From the NCBI GenBank assembly GCA_008711295.1, contig VUYV01000089.1, forward strand, positions 3,362,960-3,426,959: a stretch of DNA of 64,000 nucleotides. The letters are read 5' to 3'. The notes under the pieces are model-generated. The model searched no databases. It was given only the letters and a program-made list of their open reading frames with translations, and was not told where the DNA came from. Within the stretch, counting starts at the first letter, position 1, and each line of letters starts with the position of its first letter. The position numbers were made by a program, and so were the translations under genes. The stretch comes from Anarhynchus alexandrinus (taxonomy: Eukaryota; Chordata; Aves; Charadriiformes; Charadriidae). Shown piece after piece: positions 23,304-37,800 of the stretch.

Positions 23304-23479
23304 AAATGGATCTGTCACATTGAGGTACTGGTTCACTGCATCTCAGCTGAACCTAAACATTTGCTGGAATCTACGAGATTCTGAAATTAGGAACCAGAGG
23401 AACCCTAGGTTGCGTTCAGTCAAGATTAGGGAGAAAGAAACAATTTCAGAGACCATGAATTTTTCCAAAAAATGGATCT
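23304..23479 (+). repeat. inserted copy of the 156-bp duplication with 10-bp target duplication
   Basis: Bases 23314-23469 repeat 21808-21963 in direct orientation, 1506 bp away. The insert is bracketed by AAATGGATCT at 23304-23313 and again at 23470-23479, a perfect 10-bp direct repeat that looks like a target-site duplication. The source copy shares a few bases with the target at each junction (CT on the left, AAAT on the right). The structure fits either retrotransposition-like insertion or repair of a staggered break using a nearby template. Confidence 0.85.
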
Positions 23480-26400
23480 AGTCAGTTGGAGTCGGGTAGA
23501 TCTAGCTAGTTGTGGACTCATGTATCTGGGCAGTGCTTTGAGGATAGCTCTCATGCCTTCACAGCCTGTGGTCACATTGACTGTGTAGAGAGTGGCACCA
23601 TTCAGGCAAGACACAGGACACCCTGCAGTATCACAGTACCCAGTGTGTATCTTCAACAGTGTAGCAAAGCAAAGGTACTATAATTAATTATTTCAGTTTC
23701 CTTTACATTGGCATGCCTTTCAAAGAAAAACTCTAAACTAGTGAAACAACAATGTACCAGGAACACAGAATTGTGCTACTGGTATAATCAGAAAAAAAAC
23801 CAAAAAAAATCATTACTGTGTTTGGCAAATTTACACTACTCAGGATTCATGAGCATAACCTAGCATTGCAACAACTGATTATAGAGCATATTAGCATATC
23901 CACTTGCCTATTCGTAAGTTAAATGCAAAATTATTTTGCAGTAATTTGGCAAACCTAATATGTTACAAAAGAGCTTGAAGAAATGCAAACTACTTTGTGT
24001 CGAGTAGTAACAACACAGTAATACATTCAGCTGCATTCTATTTCAATCACATTTTTGTCTTATCTTTTCACCTTTTTTTTTGATTCCTATTGACTTTAGT
24101 AGGAATTCTGAAGAAGAAAGGAAAACATACTAGTTCCTGCTCTTTGTAGAAGTCATATCTTTTTTTCTAAACTTTAGCTTCTCGTTGCGGAAAAAATGTG
24201 CTGTACTTAGTTTCCTGACATTACTGCACATCTTACAAAGTTTACTTTTAATTCTACTTGAGCATTGCAAAAGAATTTATTCTTTGTATTAGTAATAAAA
24301 ATATTATGTTGCTTAAGTTTTAAATGCATGTGTATGTGTCCATACAGATACATATGATAAAAAACTGCAAAAATGCATATAAAACCCTTGAATAGATGTT
24401 ACTTGGCTTTCAACAAATTATTTTCTAAGTATTTGCGCATAGTACATTAAGTGCTGTATTTCAGCACTTAGGAGTAAATCAGTTGTTACTATACAGGACC
24501 CGCTAGTATTGAAATTGTCAGCAGAAAGTAAGTGCTGTGCATATTCATGGCTATAAAAAAATGTTTAGCTATAGAAAAATGGAATTATTAGTATTCATTT
24601 GAAAGAATTACTATTAACTAATATGATGCATCATCAGTAAAATGTGTAATTGGCCTGGTTAAAAAAAAAGTATGATTAGAAAGTATCATCCAACTTACAG
24701 TGACCTAACAGAATTAAAGTTTGGTCATACTCTAAGAAATTAGATAATTAACCTACAAAAGATAGATTGTGATATTATCTAGTTCTATCTAAGAAATATG
24801 ATGAGCAATGGAGACCATCCCATGCTGATGAGACTTTTTGTATTAAAAACATTTCAACGAGACTCCCTCTCCAGTGATTTCCCCCTACTTGATTAGGGTA
24901 CTGAGTAACAGGATTTGTCTCTCAGGAGAATCTGGTAAGCTTCCACTCAAAATTTGTTGCTACCCACGTTTTCAGATGCCAAGGCCACTTTCCAAGAGCG
25001 TCCATTCTTGGCCAGTACCTATAATTTTCAGTTTCCCTTTTCTTCCTTGGTAGAAAACTTCCATGTAAATCACTCTTCTTTGGTGGTACACCAGAAGACC
25101 TGTAATACAATCTTTCAAAAATCATTTTGTATTCCACCTTTTCTCTGTTAACAGAAGATTTTTTCATTCTTACTTCTGTTTGTTCAGCTACCTTCCTTTC
25201 CTACTATGCAATCATTTGATGGAGAGTGAGGTCCTGCCTGAAACTAAATGCTAAATAGATGATAAACTAAGACTGTGGAGGTGGTCAAAAGTCAGCTTTG
25301 TCATCTGGGGATTGTAGAACAACTTTGAATAATGCTACAAGGATCTGCATATCCATATCCATATACAATATACAATAAAGGAGTTAATAATACAAGTTTA
25401 TTCACTTTATTTAAGTGTTCATACTTGCTTTTTCAGTGTTAAAAACCAACAGTGCTTCTAAAAGGAGCCATGTGTTCTCCCAAAACAATAGAGTTTTGTA
25501 GGTGGTTAAATAATAATGCTTTAAAGATAGTTAAGATTATTTGACACTTTCCATTACAAGATCTTGTTTTCAGATTATTAGAACTATACAAAACATAAAG
25601 CACTTCAGCTGATGTTTTCTATTTCAGGTGTCTAAGACTTTTTTTTTTTTAATTTTCAGACAATATATTAATTATTTTCAAAACAAGATTAGAAAAAACA
25701 CATTGCTTTGTTCATATCAATCAATAAATAAATCTCACACATATGACTAGAAACTATGAGACCCTCCATACTTTGTCAATGATATTTGAACTTTGCAAGT
25801 AGTAGTGTTGAGTGCTCCCAGAGGCTTGCCTTTTTCATTTCTGTTAAAAGATGTCTAAATGTTCATCTAGATTTACTTTGATATGTGTTCAGAGAAAGAG
25901 TTTCAAGTTTCATTATATCATTAGATATTTGTCAGAGTTTACTATGCAGCTGCACATTTGCCATCTTCACAATGCCACAAACAATTGCCGGTGCTCAGCA
26001 GGACTTTTACCAGTTTGTTCCGTCTGCCATTCACGTGAAAGAATCAGTCCATATTTCTACACTTGCAGCGTAAATAACCTCAGGCTCTAACTACACTAAT
26101 ATTGGAGATGGCTGGCGAGAACTCAATACATATCCCAGCCTGTGCTGGCTGGACACCAGCTCGCTCATGTCTGCAGTGGTTATCTCTGTTTCTCACCTCA
26201 ATGGGCAGGAATGAAGGGAGCTGTAATGAATATGGTCTGCTGTAGCTTGGGAGTCCTGTGGAAAACGAAGGATGTGGGAGTGTAATTGGAGCATGCGTCA
26301 TTATGGATACGTACAAGGGGTGAATTCTTTTTTTTTTTTTTAATTAGTGTTCAATTGCTTCGCTTTGCAATCCTAATATTCCTTGAGAATTTTTCTTAAT

Positions 26401-29400
26401 TGTACTTCATTGTCACCTGAAGCTGCAGTAAGGCATACATCTGGTCATGTTTCTGTGAGGAGTACATCCACAGACAGATACTTTCCCTCCAAGAAAGATT
26501 AATTCTTGTGTATTAAGATCTAGAAATCCATTGCTATAGAGAATGTAATTTTGAAATTTTAGTGAAATAAAATAATTTGAACTTCTAATTAAGTTTTGTT
26601 CCTTAATTCTGATCTAAGCATGTGATTTCATAAGGAACTCTCAGGCCATCTCATTTTTGGGGTTTGATGTCATAGAGTCTTACATATATATATATTTTTC
26701 CAGAAAAGGAAAAAGTTCTAATCTGTTGTACGGGCTAATCCTGGGCTCTGGCTGCCTCTGTTACAGTGCCTGAATTACAGGGACATGGAAAATAGAAGTA
26801 GCAAACTTAATTTCCTACTACAGTGTGAACACTTCTCAAAATCAGGAAATGGCAGCTTCAGTGCAGTTCCCTCTTTAAACAACTTGAGTAACTGTTCTAC
26901 TTGTTTGTGACCTTACAGTTAAAAAAAATCCAGGAGAAATTAGTTTGTATGTTCTGACTCTCCTAAATCAGATTTTGAAGCTAGAAGCATGGAAACACAC
27001 TATTGAATTAAACACTTTTTTCAGTGAATACAGCAACAATGCAGAATGTTAAACACAGTGTAAAGAAAATGTTATGCAGGTGCAAATTTCACTCTTCATT
27101 AGAGAAAAAGTATCTTTCTTTCCAGACATTTTGTACAGAAGTGTAGTCTCATAAAATGTGCTTCCCCACTCCAAGTACAAGCATGTGCAATTAAGGTATT
27201 TTTTTAATAAGTACCAATATTTTTAGATCATTTTAGCTGGGACAATGTCTCTGAATCTCACTTTTTAAATCCTTTGTATCCCTTACAATAAAACGTTTCA
27301 GTTTCTTAGTTGTTTTTTCTATAATGGTTCAATTGTTTATATAAATTCAGTCATGAATCTTCTGTTGAACTGTATATTTTCTATAGTTCTTCTAAAATAG
27401 ATGCCTGAATTAGTTTGGCAATGTGGGGCATAATAATGTTTTTCTTTTTTGTCATAGAATATAGTATAAAGATCGTTTATCTGAGATAAAAAAACATTTT
27501 GTAAGTATTCCTTGAGGGAATGTATTGTACTTAATTGACCGTTTTGTTTTCACAGGACAATAATATTAATAATGTTCAATAAATCATTCAAAGCTTCCTT
27601 TGTAAACCAAACCCCACGCTTCTAAAGCCATTAAATACCAATATTATACTACCTAGTTTTCAGATTGAGTTTCTACAATAATCATTATTTTCCACCTTGC
27701 TTGTCATATTTTTTTTTCATTGGTGTATTAGATTCAAAAGTACCAAGTTGTCATATTCCTGAACTAAGTCTCCAGACAGCAGAACATCAGCTATCAATGC
27801 AAAAATCTTTTTAGTGTCATAGAAAGGTACATAATATTTTTGTGAGATCTAATTTAAAAAAATAATCTAGTTTTGCAGAAAATTGTGCTAAAGATCGACT
27901 AAAATAAAATTGTGATTAAAAATGGTTTTTTTTAATGACCATAACTCAAATTCAGTGCACTAAATAAGCCACTGTTAGCAGTCATTAAAAAACCCTCCAC
28001 TCATAATATTTGACTATTTTAATTACATTACATGTTTTATAGTTAATATATGTTTTTTATTGCTACTATTAGAAATTGCAGTCTTTATTCTGAGAATTTA
28101 AACAAATGCAAGCATCTATCTGGCTTTTAGACAGTACAGAGTTAATAAACACATTTGGATTTGGGTGGGATAGTGTATACTACAGTTAGCTTATGGAATT
28201 CTGCCATATGTAGCATGTTGCACCTGCGAATTTCAAACATAATCAGATATTTTTCCCTTCAGTTATCTTTTGTTTTGCTCTCAAAATACAAATATCAGCT
28301 TTTTGCTCTTACACACCTATAGAGAGAAAGGAACTTAGTTGTAACAGGATCATCTTCAATATTTGGAGCTTCTTATGGAAGTTTCCATTTTGACACCCCC
28401 TCCTTGCTCTTTCAGTTTCGACTTTTAGTATAATCGGTGTCATTACAGTAAAACTTAGCATTCTCTGAATTTCAGTACATGTTCCATTAAATTTCTTGGT
28501 AATAGAAAACATATCTATATGTATATAATTAACTTCCCCAAATGATTTTAATGGGTTTCAGACCATGCCCTACATTCAGAGATATCAAAAACTGAAAGGA
28601 ACCAGTACAAGCTATATTCAGACTATTATCCTAAATGAATAGCTGTACAGTAGCTTTCAGACACTGTGGGATAATTGCATGCAGCTATCAACAAAATACA
28701 TATGTGAAATATAATGACTTAACAAAACAAAAGGAAAAAAAGAAACTCCATATTGTGGGGTTGGTTTGGTTTGTTGGTTTTTTTCCATAGGAAGAAAAGG
28801 GAGATATTTTTGTCATGATTTCTAACTTCTAATAATGCTGAATTATTATAAGTCAAAAATTCTAATTCAAGCAAAATCATTTATCCAATTATCCATTTTT
28901 CTGTATGAACAGAATGACCTTCTGTTCCACATAGAAGCTTAAGTTCTCATATTTTTTTCAAATGTTCTGTTTCCTCTAACTATAAAAGAAGCATCACTAT
29001 ACTGAGATGTTACTAAGCTCCCTTATAGTCATTATAAGATCTACTCAGCACATCCCATTAATAGTGAACATATACTAAATAATGACCTTTCATTTTTTAT
29101 CCACGAAATGTAATCAGTTGCACTCATGATGAAGCTAATGTTGACAGTACAACTATCTAATGGTTAAGAAGGAAAATAAACACCTATTAAAAAACTTAAA
29201 TTAAGCTTACTGATACCAGACCTTGAGAAAAAAAAAGTGTGGGATACAATTTATGAAAATCCAGTTATGAAAACTGAGTGAAATAAGGAAGCTCTTACAC
29301 CTTAGAATATGCAAGAGATTTAAAGCTCTGTGTTCTCCAGATGATATTGATTTAATCACAAATCCAACAGATATAAGAGAACTAAAGGTGTGGTAAGGAG

Positions 29401-30880
29401 GTATTCTGTGACTGAAAAAGAGGAAGATAAAGGTACCTCCCCAAAACTAAAATTAATATTTCTGTGTTCTCTGTTGAATAAGAAATTGCCCTTCATTTGT
29501 GAGTTTATACATCTTATCTTGTCAGTTTATACATCTTACCATGGTCAAGTCACAGCAAACTTTTAACTGAAATTATTTAGCACCATGTGGTTGATTTTTT
29601 GACAAACAGGAAAGCTGTAATGGGAAACATTGATTCTAACTGGAAATTCCAACTCTTCAAAAAAGGATTGAAAATTCTTTTTGAATTTTAGTTTTAAAAT
29701 AAGTTGAAATTTTCCTTGGAGAGGATGAACAAGACAAAAATATTTTCTGACAACTGAAATTACACTTGAGTTGAGGCAATGGGAGCAAATATTTTAGTAC
29801 AGAAGTGTTTTGAAAGCCAGAATCCCCCATTCAACAGAAACTGCATAAACAAGGCACAAATATAGTATTCTCTCTATATATCATACTGCTGAAAAGGAAA
29901 AAAGGTGGGATTTTAACAATTTTTCAAAATGAATTAATTCAATTTTCCTTTAAGTTCCCCAAATTACCATCTGTGATTAAATAAAATCTAGCAAGTTTAG
30001 AGTATGTATTGATACCCTTAATAGCACCTATTTATTAATTTCCCCAAATTTATGATATATACTAATAAATTTAAGATAAATAATAATCTGATCATGTCAT
30101 TGGTCATTACTCTTTGATTTCAGTGGAATTATTGTAATTTATATCAGCTGAGGAGCTGTCTATGAGTATTTTACATGGAGCCACTGTGGTAATTATAACC
30201 CAAACTGTTCTCATTTTTTTTCATTTTCCTTTGGTGTACACAGCTAAGCAACCCATTAAAAGTGAATCACTTCACTGAGCAACACCATATGATTAGTAAA
30301 CAAAAGCCTAAGGCCAGAAAGTATTTTTCCACTTCCATCAGCTTCCATGTCTCTTTGTCTTTGATTGACGCTGAGGAAAAACTGACCTGAATGCTAAGCA
30401 AATTGAAAGTGCCCCAGTGTCTAAATTCTTTTGACTTTTTCCCTATACCTGTAGGATGGAGATTTCTAAGAGGTAAGAAACATATGAAATTCACTCAAGT
30501 AAAAAAAAAATAAATAAATAAGTGAAGTGTTATGGTTTGGGAGTTAGTTTTGTCCTATCTTGATCCCCTTAGAAAGTTTGAGTTGCAGGTAAGAGATATT
30601 TTACTTTCTTCCTTTCAATCAGTTTATCTGGTATCAACTTTCATACTTTATATTCAAAATGCCTTCTTCTGATTTTTGCTTTTTTTCAGAGACATATTCA
30701 TGTGAGTTCATCTCCCTGGTTTTCAGCATAAAATCCCTCCCAACAAGCAAACACTCCCAACCCTGAACATCCCATAAAAGAAATTGTCTAAGATTCTTAT
30801 CAACGTCCATGGTCTTCAGGGTGGAGTGAACATTGGCAATGACTGAATGATCAATACTATTTGGTTTTGGTTTTTGGGTT
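23480..30880. other. AT-rich unique sequence, no gene seen
   Basis: I found no CR1, LTR or long frame. Small direct repeats occur: 'gtttatacatctta' twice at about 29504-29540, and 'atatcc'/'atacaa' short tandems at 25348-25377. A moderately GC-richer block at 26080-26320 could be a conserved element but cannot be tested here. Confidence 0.5.
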
Positions 30881-30881
30881 N
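30881..30881. other. ambiguous base (N)
   Basis: A single N lies at the edge of a T run. It is an assembly or consensus uncertainty that interrupts a 135-codon minus frame (30634-31041). Confidence 0.98.
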
Positions 30882-31806
30882 TTTTTTCCTTTGCCAGACT
30901 ATCACAGGTAGCTATGATATGGTCCGTATGATTGCTGAAGCTGGATATGTGACAGTTCTGTACAACGCATAACATCTCTGCAATTGTATGGAAAGTATTA
31001 TGCCCATGTTGGATACAGAAAACAGAGAGCCCAAAATGCATTCAGCCACCTAAATCCAGAGATTTCAGTCAGCAAATTTCCCCTAGGCTGTGCTTTCAGC
31101 ACACAAACTGTTCAGGAGCAAGACTGGTTTAAAGCACTCCCATTCGTCTCAAGTGTTCATTGCCATCTATGCGCTGCACATCACCACTGCGCCAGTACAG
31201 CTGGGCTATGAATCTGATTAGAGAAAAATGACAGCTTAAAAAGAAAAAAAGGAACAAAAAATACCTTTTTTTGTAGCTGTTTCATTTTCTTCAGATCATT
31301 TCTCAGATGCTGTCGGCAGTATGTGACAGAACCTGTGAAGAAAGTGCAAAACGAAGGAATGGGAATGAGCAGTGAAGCCACTATGGAGAGGTAATGCTCC
31401 AAAGCTAGTATTGCTGCACAGTATTTCATATTATTAAATACTACTTCAGTTTTCAACATTAAGGTTTCTAAGCCGAAGTCTTTGTTAAGCTTATAGCCAT
31501 GCATATCTCAGTCTTGAGAAGGCTAAGCTGCCCAACATTTAGCTTGCACCTAATCTATCCAAGAATATTTAAGTTGACATGCCTTTTCTTGCCTGCTGTT
31601 TAGTAGGCATTGTTAGAGCACGACTATGAAAACAGGATTATTGCAACATACAATGTAAACTGTGTTTTGGGGTTTTTTTCAAAAAAAAAACCAACAACCC
31701 AATCAATCACCTGAACAAACTTATGGCAAGAATGCAGAAATATTATCTTCTGAAGTACAGTTTGGTATATGCTATTTTAATTATAATTCAGGGCCTTGTA
31801 AAGAAT

Positions 31807-31851
31807 GTAAAAGATGAAAAAGTAAAAGATGAAAAAGTAAAAGATTTGGAA
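31807..31851 (+). repeat. three tandem copies of a 15-bp unit
   Basis: The unit 'gtaaaagatgaaaaa' occurs twice exactly, and a third, partly diverged copy ('gtaaaagatttggaa') follows. Because 15 is a multiple of three, the surrounding 98-codon frame (31723-32019) stays open and shows a repeating VKDEK pentapeptide. I do not consider the frame a proven gene. Confidence 0.85.
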
Positions 31852-34800
31852 GTATGGTGTGCCATCTGTTATGGTTTTTGCAACTGCCTTTTAAGAGCTG
31901 TGGGAAGGCTTTTTATGCACTGTGGAGCTAGCTCAAGGGAAGCTAAACTAGTCCTAGAAGCAAGAATGCCATGCCAGCACAGATCCTTCTGTCAAACGGA
32001 GCCTATTGGTTTGTATTAAGAAGCATGTGGTGCGCCATGCTGTTACAGATACTCTGACATGAGCATTGGTAGTGCATTGTGCTCTATTGCTATGCCAGTA
32101 TATTCAGAAACAGTCTAGAGTTTTGCCACGGTGCTGGATTATGTAACATGGACATGCCATTAGTGCTCATTCAGTGCTTTAGAATCGTAGTTCAACAGCA
32201 AATTTTTACTTTCTTTTTTCTTTCACACCAGTACACAGGGCAATTGCAATGCAATACATGAAGTGAAAGTGGGGATTCATAAATTTGCCAGAAAATCTAA
32301 CTCCTCTCCTTTCAGATTCCAGCATGACACAGTCGCTCTTTCTCTTTTAAACATATTCCCAACACAACTCCCAATACACCAGCCATGTTAGTGACAGTGT
32401 CATCGTAACCAAGGTCACCTTTTGAAAACTTTCACTTTAGAGAAGGTATCTCTAGCTAAAATAATATGAAAAAATGCCTTGTTTAAAGTTTGCATTTGAA
32501 TGAAACTTGCACAGTTCCTGAGTGTCATATTCTGAATCTCCTGAATCAAATACTAAACTCTGCAGCAGCTCTTAAACAATCCTTGGGCTAATAAGCACAC
32601 TTATGAGGGAGGATCATAGTCAGCCACCAAGGAAAAAGAAAATTTTGCTTTCCTTTCTAACCTGAAATACATACTTGTATCAAATATTGCCTAAATTTGC
32701 ATTGGACCTAATTACTCATTAATGCAGCACCTTTTTTCCCCCAGTTTTTTTGGCAAGGCATTCAATAAAGTCCAAAATTAAAACCAGTGGGCATAGCAAA
32801 AAGCAGCTTTCAAATACTTAGATGGGTTTTATGGCAGGAGAAGATGTCTTTTTTAACCATTTCCCATGCAGTAGGGTGAGCAACGTGTTGGAATAAAAAC
32901 TCTTAAGAAAAAAATTCAGTCCTGTGTACAAGGCAGTGTGGTATACTTGTAAAGAAAAAATAATATATGCAAGTAGACACATGAGTAAATTTCCATCTTG
33001 ATAATTCATTGGTATGTGCTATTGAGGAACTCGGTTTACGATCTTTAAATGTGTAGCTCTGTGTCAGAGACTTGGTGAAAAATCAGAAGAGCTGTAAATT
33101 CACTAATTCACAGGCAGGAGGAGAGATTAGAATTAATTTATTTCAGAAGAAGGTAAAGATTTAAGTAGGATAGTGCAGAAGTTCTTCGTTTGAATAGAGA
33201 AAGGCCTGATTTCAGGTAAAGAAAAAGGCAAGGTAAAACCTATGGCTAGATGAACACCTGAAATTCCCTTTTGGTACATGCATAGAGTTAATCTAATGAG
33301 GACTTAGGACTGGGAAGCCCATGTCACAACCAGGAAACCCTTAAACTGATTTGTTTTGAAAGGTAATGATGGAGTGGAAAACTAATTTATTCAAAGGCCT
33401 CAAAATCGGTTATAGTGTGGGTAGGAGTGTGGTACAGGACACAGCTGATTATTGATGAAAGAATGGCAATGATATCTCTAGGCAAACAGCAATCTTGATA
33501 GGAATATGTTTTCTGGGACTAAATCTCAGTAAAGCCAATTGTAAAGGGATTAATTTCAGACCCCATTTCTAAGAATGTCAGGGATGTATTGGCTAACTCA
33601 TAGGTTATAATCTAGCTGATTTTATCCCTCTTCTTTCCATGTGAGAGTGGAAACACAGTTAGAAAACTCAAGTCCTTCACAAAGACCACCATATATAAAT
33701 TAATAAAAAAAGGTAAAACTCACTGTTTTAAAACTTACTGTTATCTCAAGAGAGAGAAATAAATTTAGCCAATAAATATGTAAGATCTATTACAATTCAG
33801 TTTTGAATACTTTTATAAGAGCTAAAATCTAGTTAGTTTAAAATTTACTTCTTTTAGCTACACGCTGACAGAGTCTGGTAATCATCTCCTAATAAATGCA
33901 TATATTAAGACTGCAATGTCTCTTATAGTTCATTAGAACAGTCTCTTTCACTCAAAATTTCTTCTGTTCCACAGAACAGCAGCAGGGCAGTTTGTTGCTT
34001 TGTTGAAGGATACCACATTTTATTATAGAAATTCATCCTTAAGGCTGGCATGATTTTAATGAGTCAGTTTATGAAATATTACAACGTTTGGCATATTAGT
34101 TAAGTCCCCCTGAGGAGACAGAGGTTCATTTTTGCTAGGCTTTCACAGTTTGCGTCACTTTAGCAGACAGTTAATATGCCCCAGTTCCTCCTTCTGAAAG
34201 AAGAAACAGTCTGGATTTTTTTTCCATTTTTTTTCTTTCTCTGTTTTGCTCTTGTCTAATAGTAAATGTTGCAGAGGAGACATTCTCTTTCAGGTTTTTG
34301 TAGACTGCCTGTTATGATGATACCTGAAAACTGAATTGGAATCATTAATATTAGCACATATTAGCAGTTATTATTAGCAACATATTAGCAGTGTTGCATT
34401 TTCTTACGTACGTTTTCTCTTTCCATCTGCATCATATGTCATTGCTGATATAGTGCTTAGATTTCTGCTGCTGTACAACTGAAGTAGATGAAAATGGTTC
34501 AGTTTCAGCTACACATCTCGATAATTCGGAGACTGACTTAAAGAGTTAACTTTATATGTACTATTAGAGAGCAACAAAATTACATTTACATTAATAACAA
34601 AGGTAGCTTTAATAACACTTTCCTAACGAAGTTTTCATTCTGTGTAATCTGAAGGTATATATGTATATATTTTTACTGACAGACTAGGAAATGGCCTTTT
34701 CAGTTTTGCCCTTTTTTTTTTTTTTCAATTTGGATGAATATCAATTTAGTGTCCATAACATTAATTTTCTTATTACTGGTATGCAAGATAATGTTTCATT

Positions 34801-37800
34801 AGATATAAAGAAATGACTAGTCAGGAAGCTAAGTAAAATATTTCCCAAGCTTATTTCAAGCATAATTAATAGTTTGATTCTTAAAATTATAGACTCATGT
34901 GGTCATGAGGACTCATGTATCATACCAGATGTTTGTTAGCAAAGATGGGTTACATCATTAGAGAGCTTCTGTATTAGACCAGCTTGGGATCTGATCTCCA
35001 GAGGATCCATTAAAATGCACGATTTTTGGACAAGCATCCAGAACCTGGCAGCCACCAGAATGATTGTCCCACAGAAGTAAAAATAACATTTGGGAACTGT
35101 TGAAATGTCCTAGTCTTTTTTCTGCTTTTTGTTTTCTTTTTGCTTCCTGCAAAGCTCTGTCACATTCATCTGGGTTCCAGTACTGATACGGTCACCAGGT
35201 CTTTGAGTGCCAATGATGCATGGCAGGTGCTTGTGTTCTGCCGTATCTAATCTTTCAATTTGAAAGGATGGATTCTACTTGGATGTTTATTACATTGGGG
35301 TTAATGCTCTATTATTCAACAAGCAGGAGGCGTTCACGTTATAGAAAGGTATTCATGGTGTACAACTAGTCTGGGGTTTTCTGCATTGCCATTTACAGAG
35401 TGCTGCCTTGTACTTGCAAGAGAAGGCATCATAACAATGTCTCTCAGCTGCCTTGTGATTTAAGTTTTTTTACATTAAACCACAAAAGATTGTGGTTTAC
35501 TTCCCATTGGAATCCACTGACAGCTCTGTTCTCTCCCAAGCCATCTTCACCTGTTTTTTTCTTAGTCACTCTTTGAAAGTGAAAAAACATAGCACCACCC
35601 CTTCACCCACAGAGAATCTGCTCAGAAGATTTGGGCACCCTAATATACTTCTGCAAGTAGGGAGTTGGATCCGACTGTCTATATGGACCAAACTGGTTGC
35701 AAAGAAGTTTAGTATGTTTTTGTACCTGGTGAATTCTACATTTCGGTTCACTCTTAGCTTAAGAATTAAAAGACCAGACAGGCTCTGGTTAATTATAGAC
35801 AGCATTACATGTAAAACCTGTAAGCCAAAAAAACCCAATCTAACAGCAAGATATATTTAGATCAATATTCTTAGGTGAGATTGCAGAGGTTATTGTTCTC
35901 CAGACATAGATTTCTGGAAATTTTAACTAGGATGCTGTACAGGCATAACCTAATTTGCACAGAAATAATCTGAAGCTAAAAAAAGAATAAATAGTATATC
36001 AGACAGAACAGGTAAATAACTTACTTTACATTGAAGAAGATCTATATATTGAAGGAGATTTATGCTTGTGTATTTGGCTGCTATGCTGATGGTATATAGT
36101 ATTTTTTGTAGCAAAAATCACATTTGTGTTTATCCTATACTTAAGACAGTAAATAGGCTCTCTTGTCCATACAGGCTCCCTTTTGAATATGGTTTGTTGT
36201 AGCACATTTGAAAAGTATCCAGCATCTGATTATATACACAGTAATTACAGCATTATCTTGAAGACTGCTCCTAAATCCTTTCACAGTTCATGTTTCCACT
36301 GAAGCTAAATCCAGCTCTGTGAGAATAATCAATACTGGGAAGATTTATGGTATTACTGTAGATCATAACTGAGAACAACTTAAAGCCCTTTGTTATAATT
36401 CAGAACCTACCTATCGGCTAGGATAAAGAGAGCTAAAACTCTTCTCACTTCAATAAAAGATAAACAGATACTTTTTAAAAGATATCACCATATATAACAG
36501 AGATATCCACATCAGTATCATGAGAAGGATTAGTAAATTCGTTTACTAGGGTATATTGATCTTTACTGCTGACAAATTAGTCTTTGAAAATACTAGGAAG
36601 TAAAAAAGAAGAAATTACTTCAACTAATCTATTTTCTCAGACCACTCAAATATCCTGCTATGAGTTCCTTGGCATTTTTTCCTGAAATTAAATGATCTTA
36701 ATTCTCATTTTATATTTAGCATGGGAGATTCTCATTTTATATTTGACATTGGTACAAGATGGAGCAAAGAAAAAACAATAAACTTGACAGACCTTCCTGT
36801 ACTTTCAGGTTCAAGTTTATGTTAGATGCAAAAGTGCTCAGAGAGAGAGAACTGAAGCTGTTAGCTTTAATGTGCCTTCCAAATTGGAAACCAGAAAAAT
36901 GAAGGGGTAGCTATGAAATTTATATTATAGTTAAGTATATTCCTCATAATTTCATTTAGACATGAAAGAATCTGTAGGAGGGGAAAAACAATCACAGTGT
37001 TTTGTAAGCAGGTTTGCAGGTCTGGTTTTATTGGGGGGAATTTTTTTTGTGTTTTTTCTTTTTGTTGTTTTTATCCCCTACAAAAAGAGAACTCTGCAAA
37101 GACCAGACTGTGTAGCCCTGCCTCCTGGTATCACAGGTCATCACTTCATGGAATAACTTTCTTAAGTCATTCACCTGAAAGCTCCAGTTTAAAGTTGTTA
37201 GGTATTTGTCCCAGTCCTCTGCTCCTTTTAACCTCCACTTTTTCAAAACCCTTAGTGAAGTTACAATGCCTCAGTACCTCAAGGCAAAGATGTATGGCAG
37301 GGATATCAACAGCCTGCATTTGCTGACACCATCAGTCATGAAATGACAGCATGAAGAGTTGGGCCTAAGCTCTCTTCAGAACAATGGTTTTCTATAGGAT
37401 GGAAAGAGAAGAATTGCAGAAATGCTAAGGTAGATGGCACCAGGATGAGCAAAATGGATAGCTTCATCTACTGCATCTACTGGGAGATACGGACAGTGAC
37501 TGATCTAAGGAGGTTGTAAGTGGATAGTGGTGAGGCCTCAACTATCTGAAGCTGATCTGGAGGGTTAAAGTGACTTTTTTTTGTGGAGAAAACAGACTTC
37601 TGAACACAAGGCTTTCTTCCTTGATCCATATGAGAACGTATGTGTTTTGAAACAGCTGATAAAAGGAAGATCACTGGCCTTTGAAACTCGGTGTTCTGAG
37701 TACTTTAGCTTATTGACTAGCAAAATTATGTCAGAAATAAGTTGATCAAAATGTGGGTAAGCATTTTTTCCCAAGTCAATAAGGTTTTCCCAGGTCAATA

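Noticed and set aside
30634..31041. 135-codon minus frame
   Set aside because: Contains the ambiguous base, has no recognisable domain, and no splice sites or conservation can be shown.
35492..35860. 122-codon plus frame and 90-codon minus frame
   Set aside because: Both strands open over the same bases, no domain, no codon signature.
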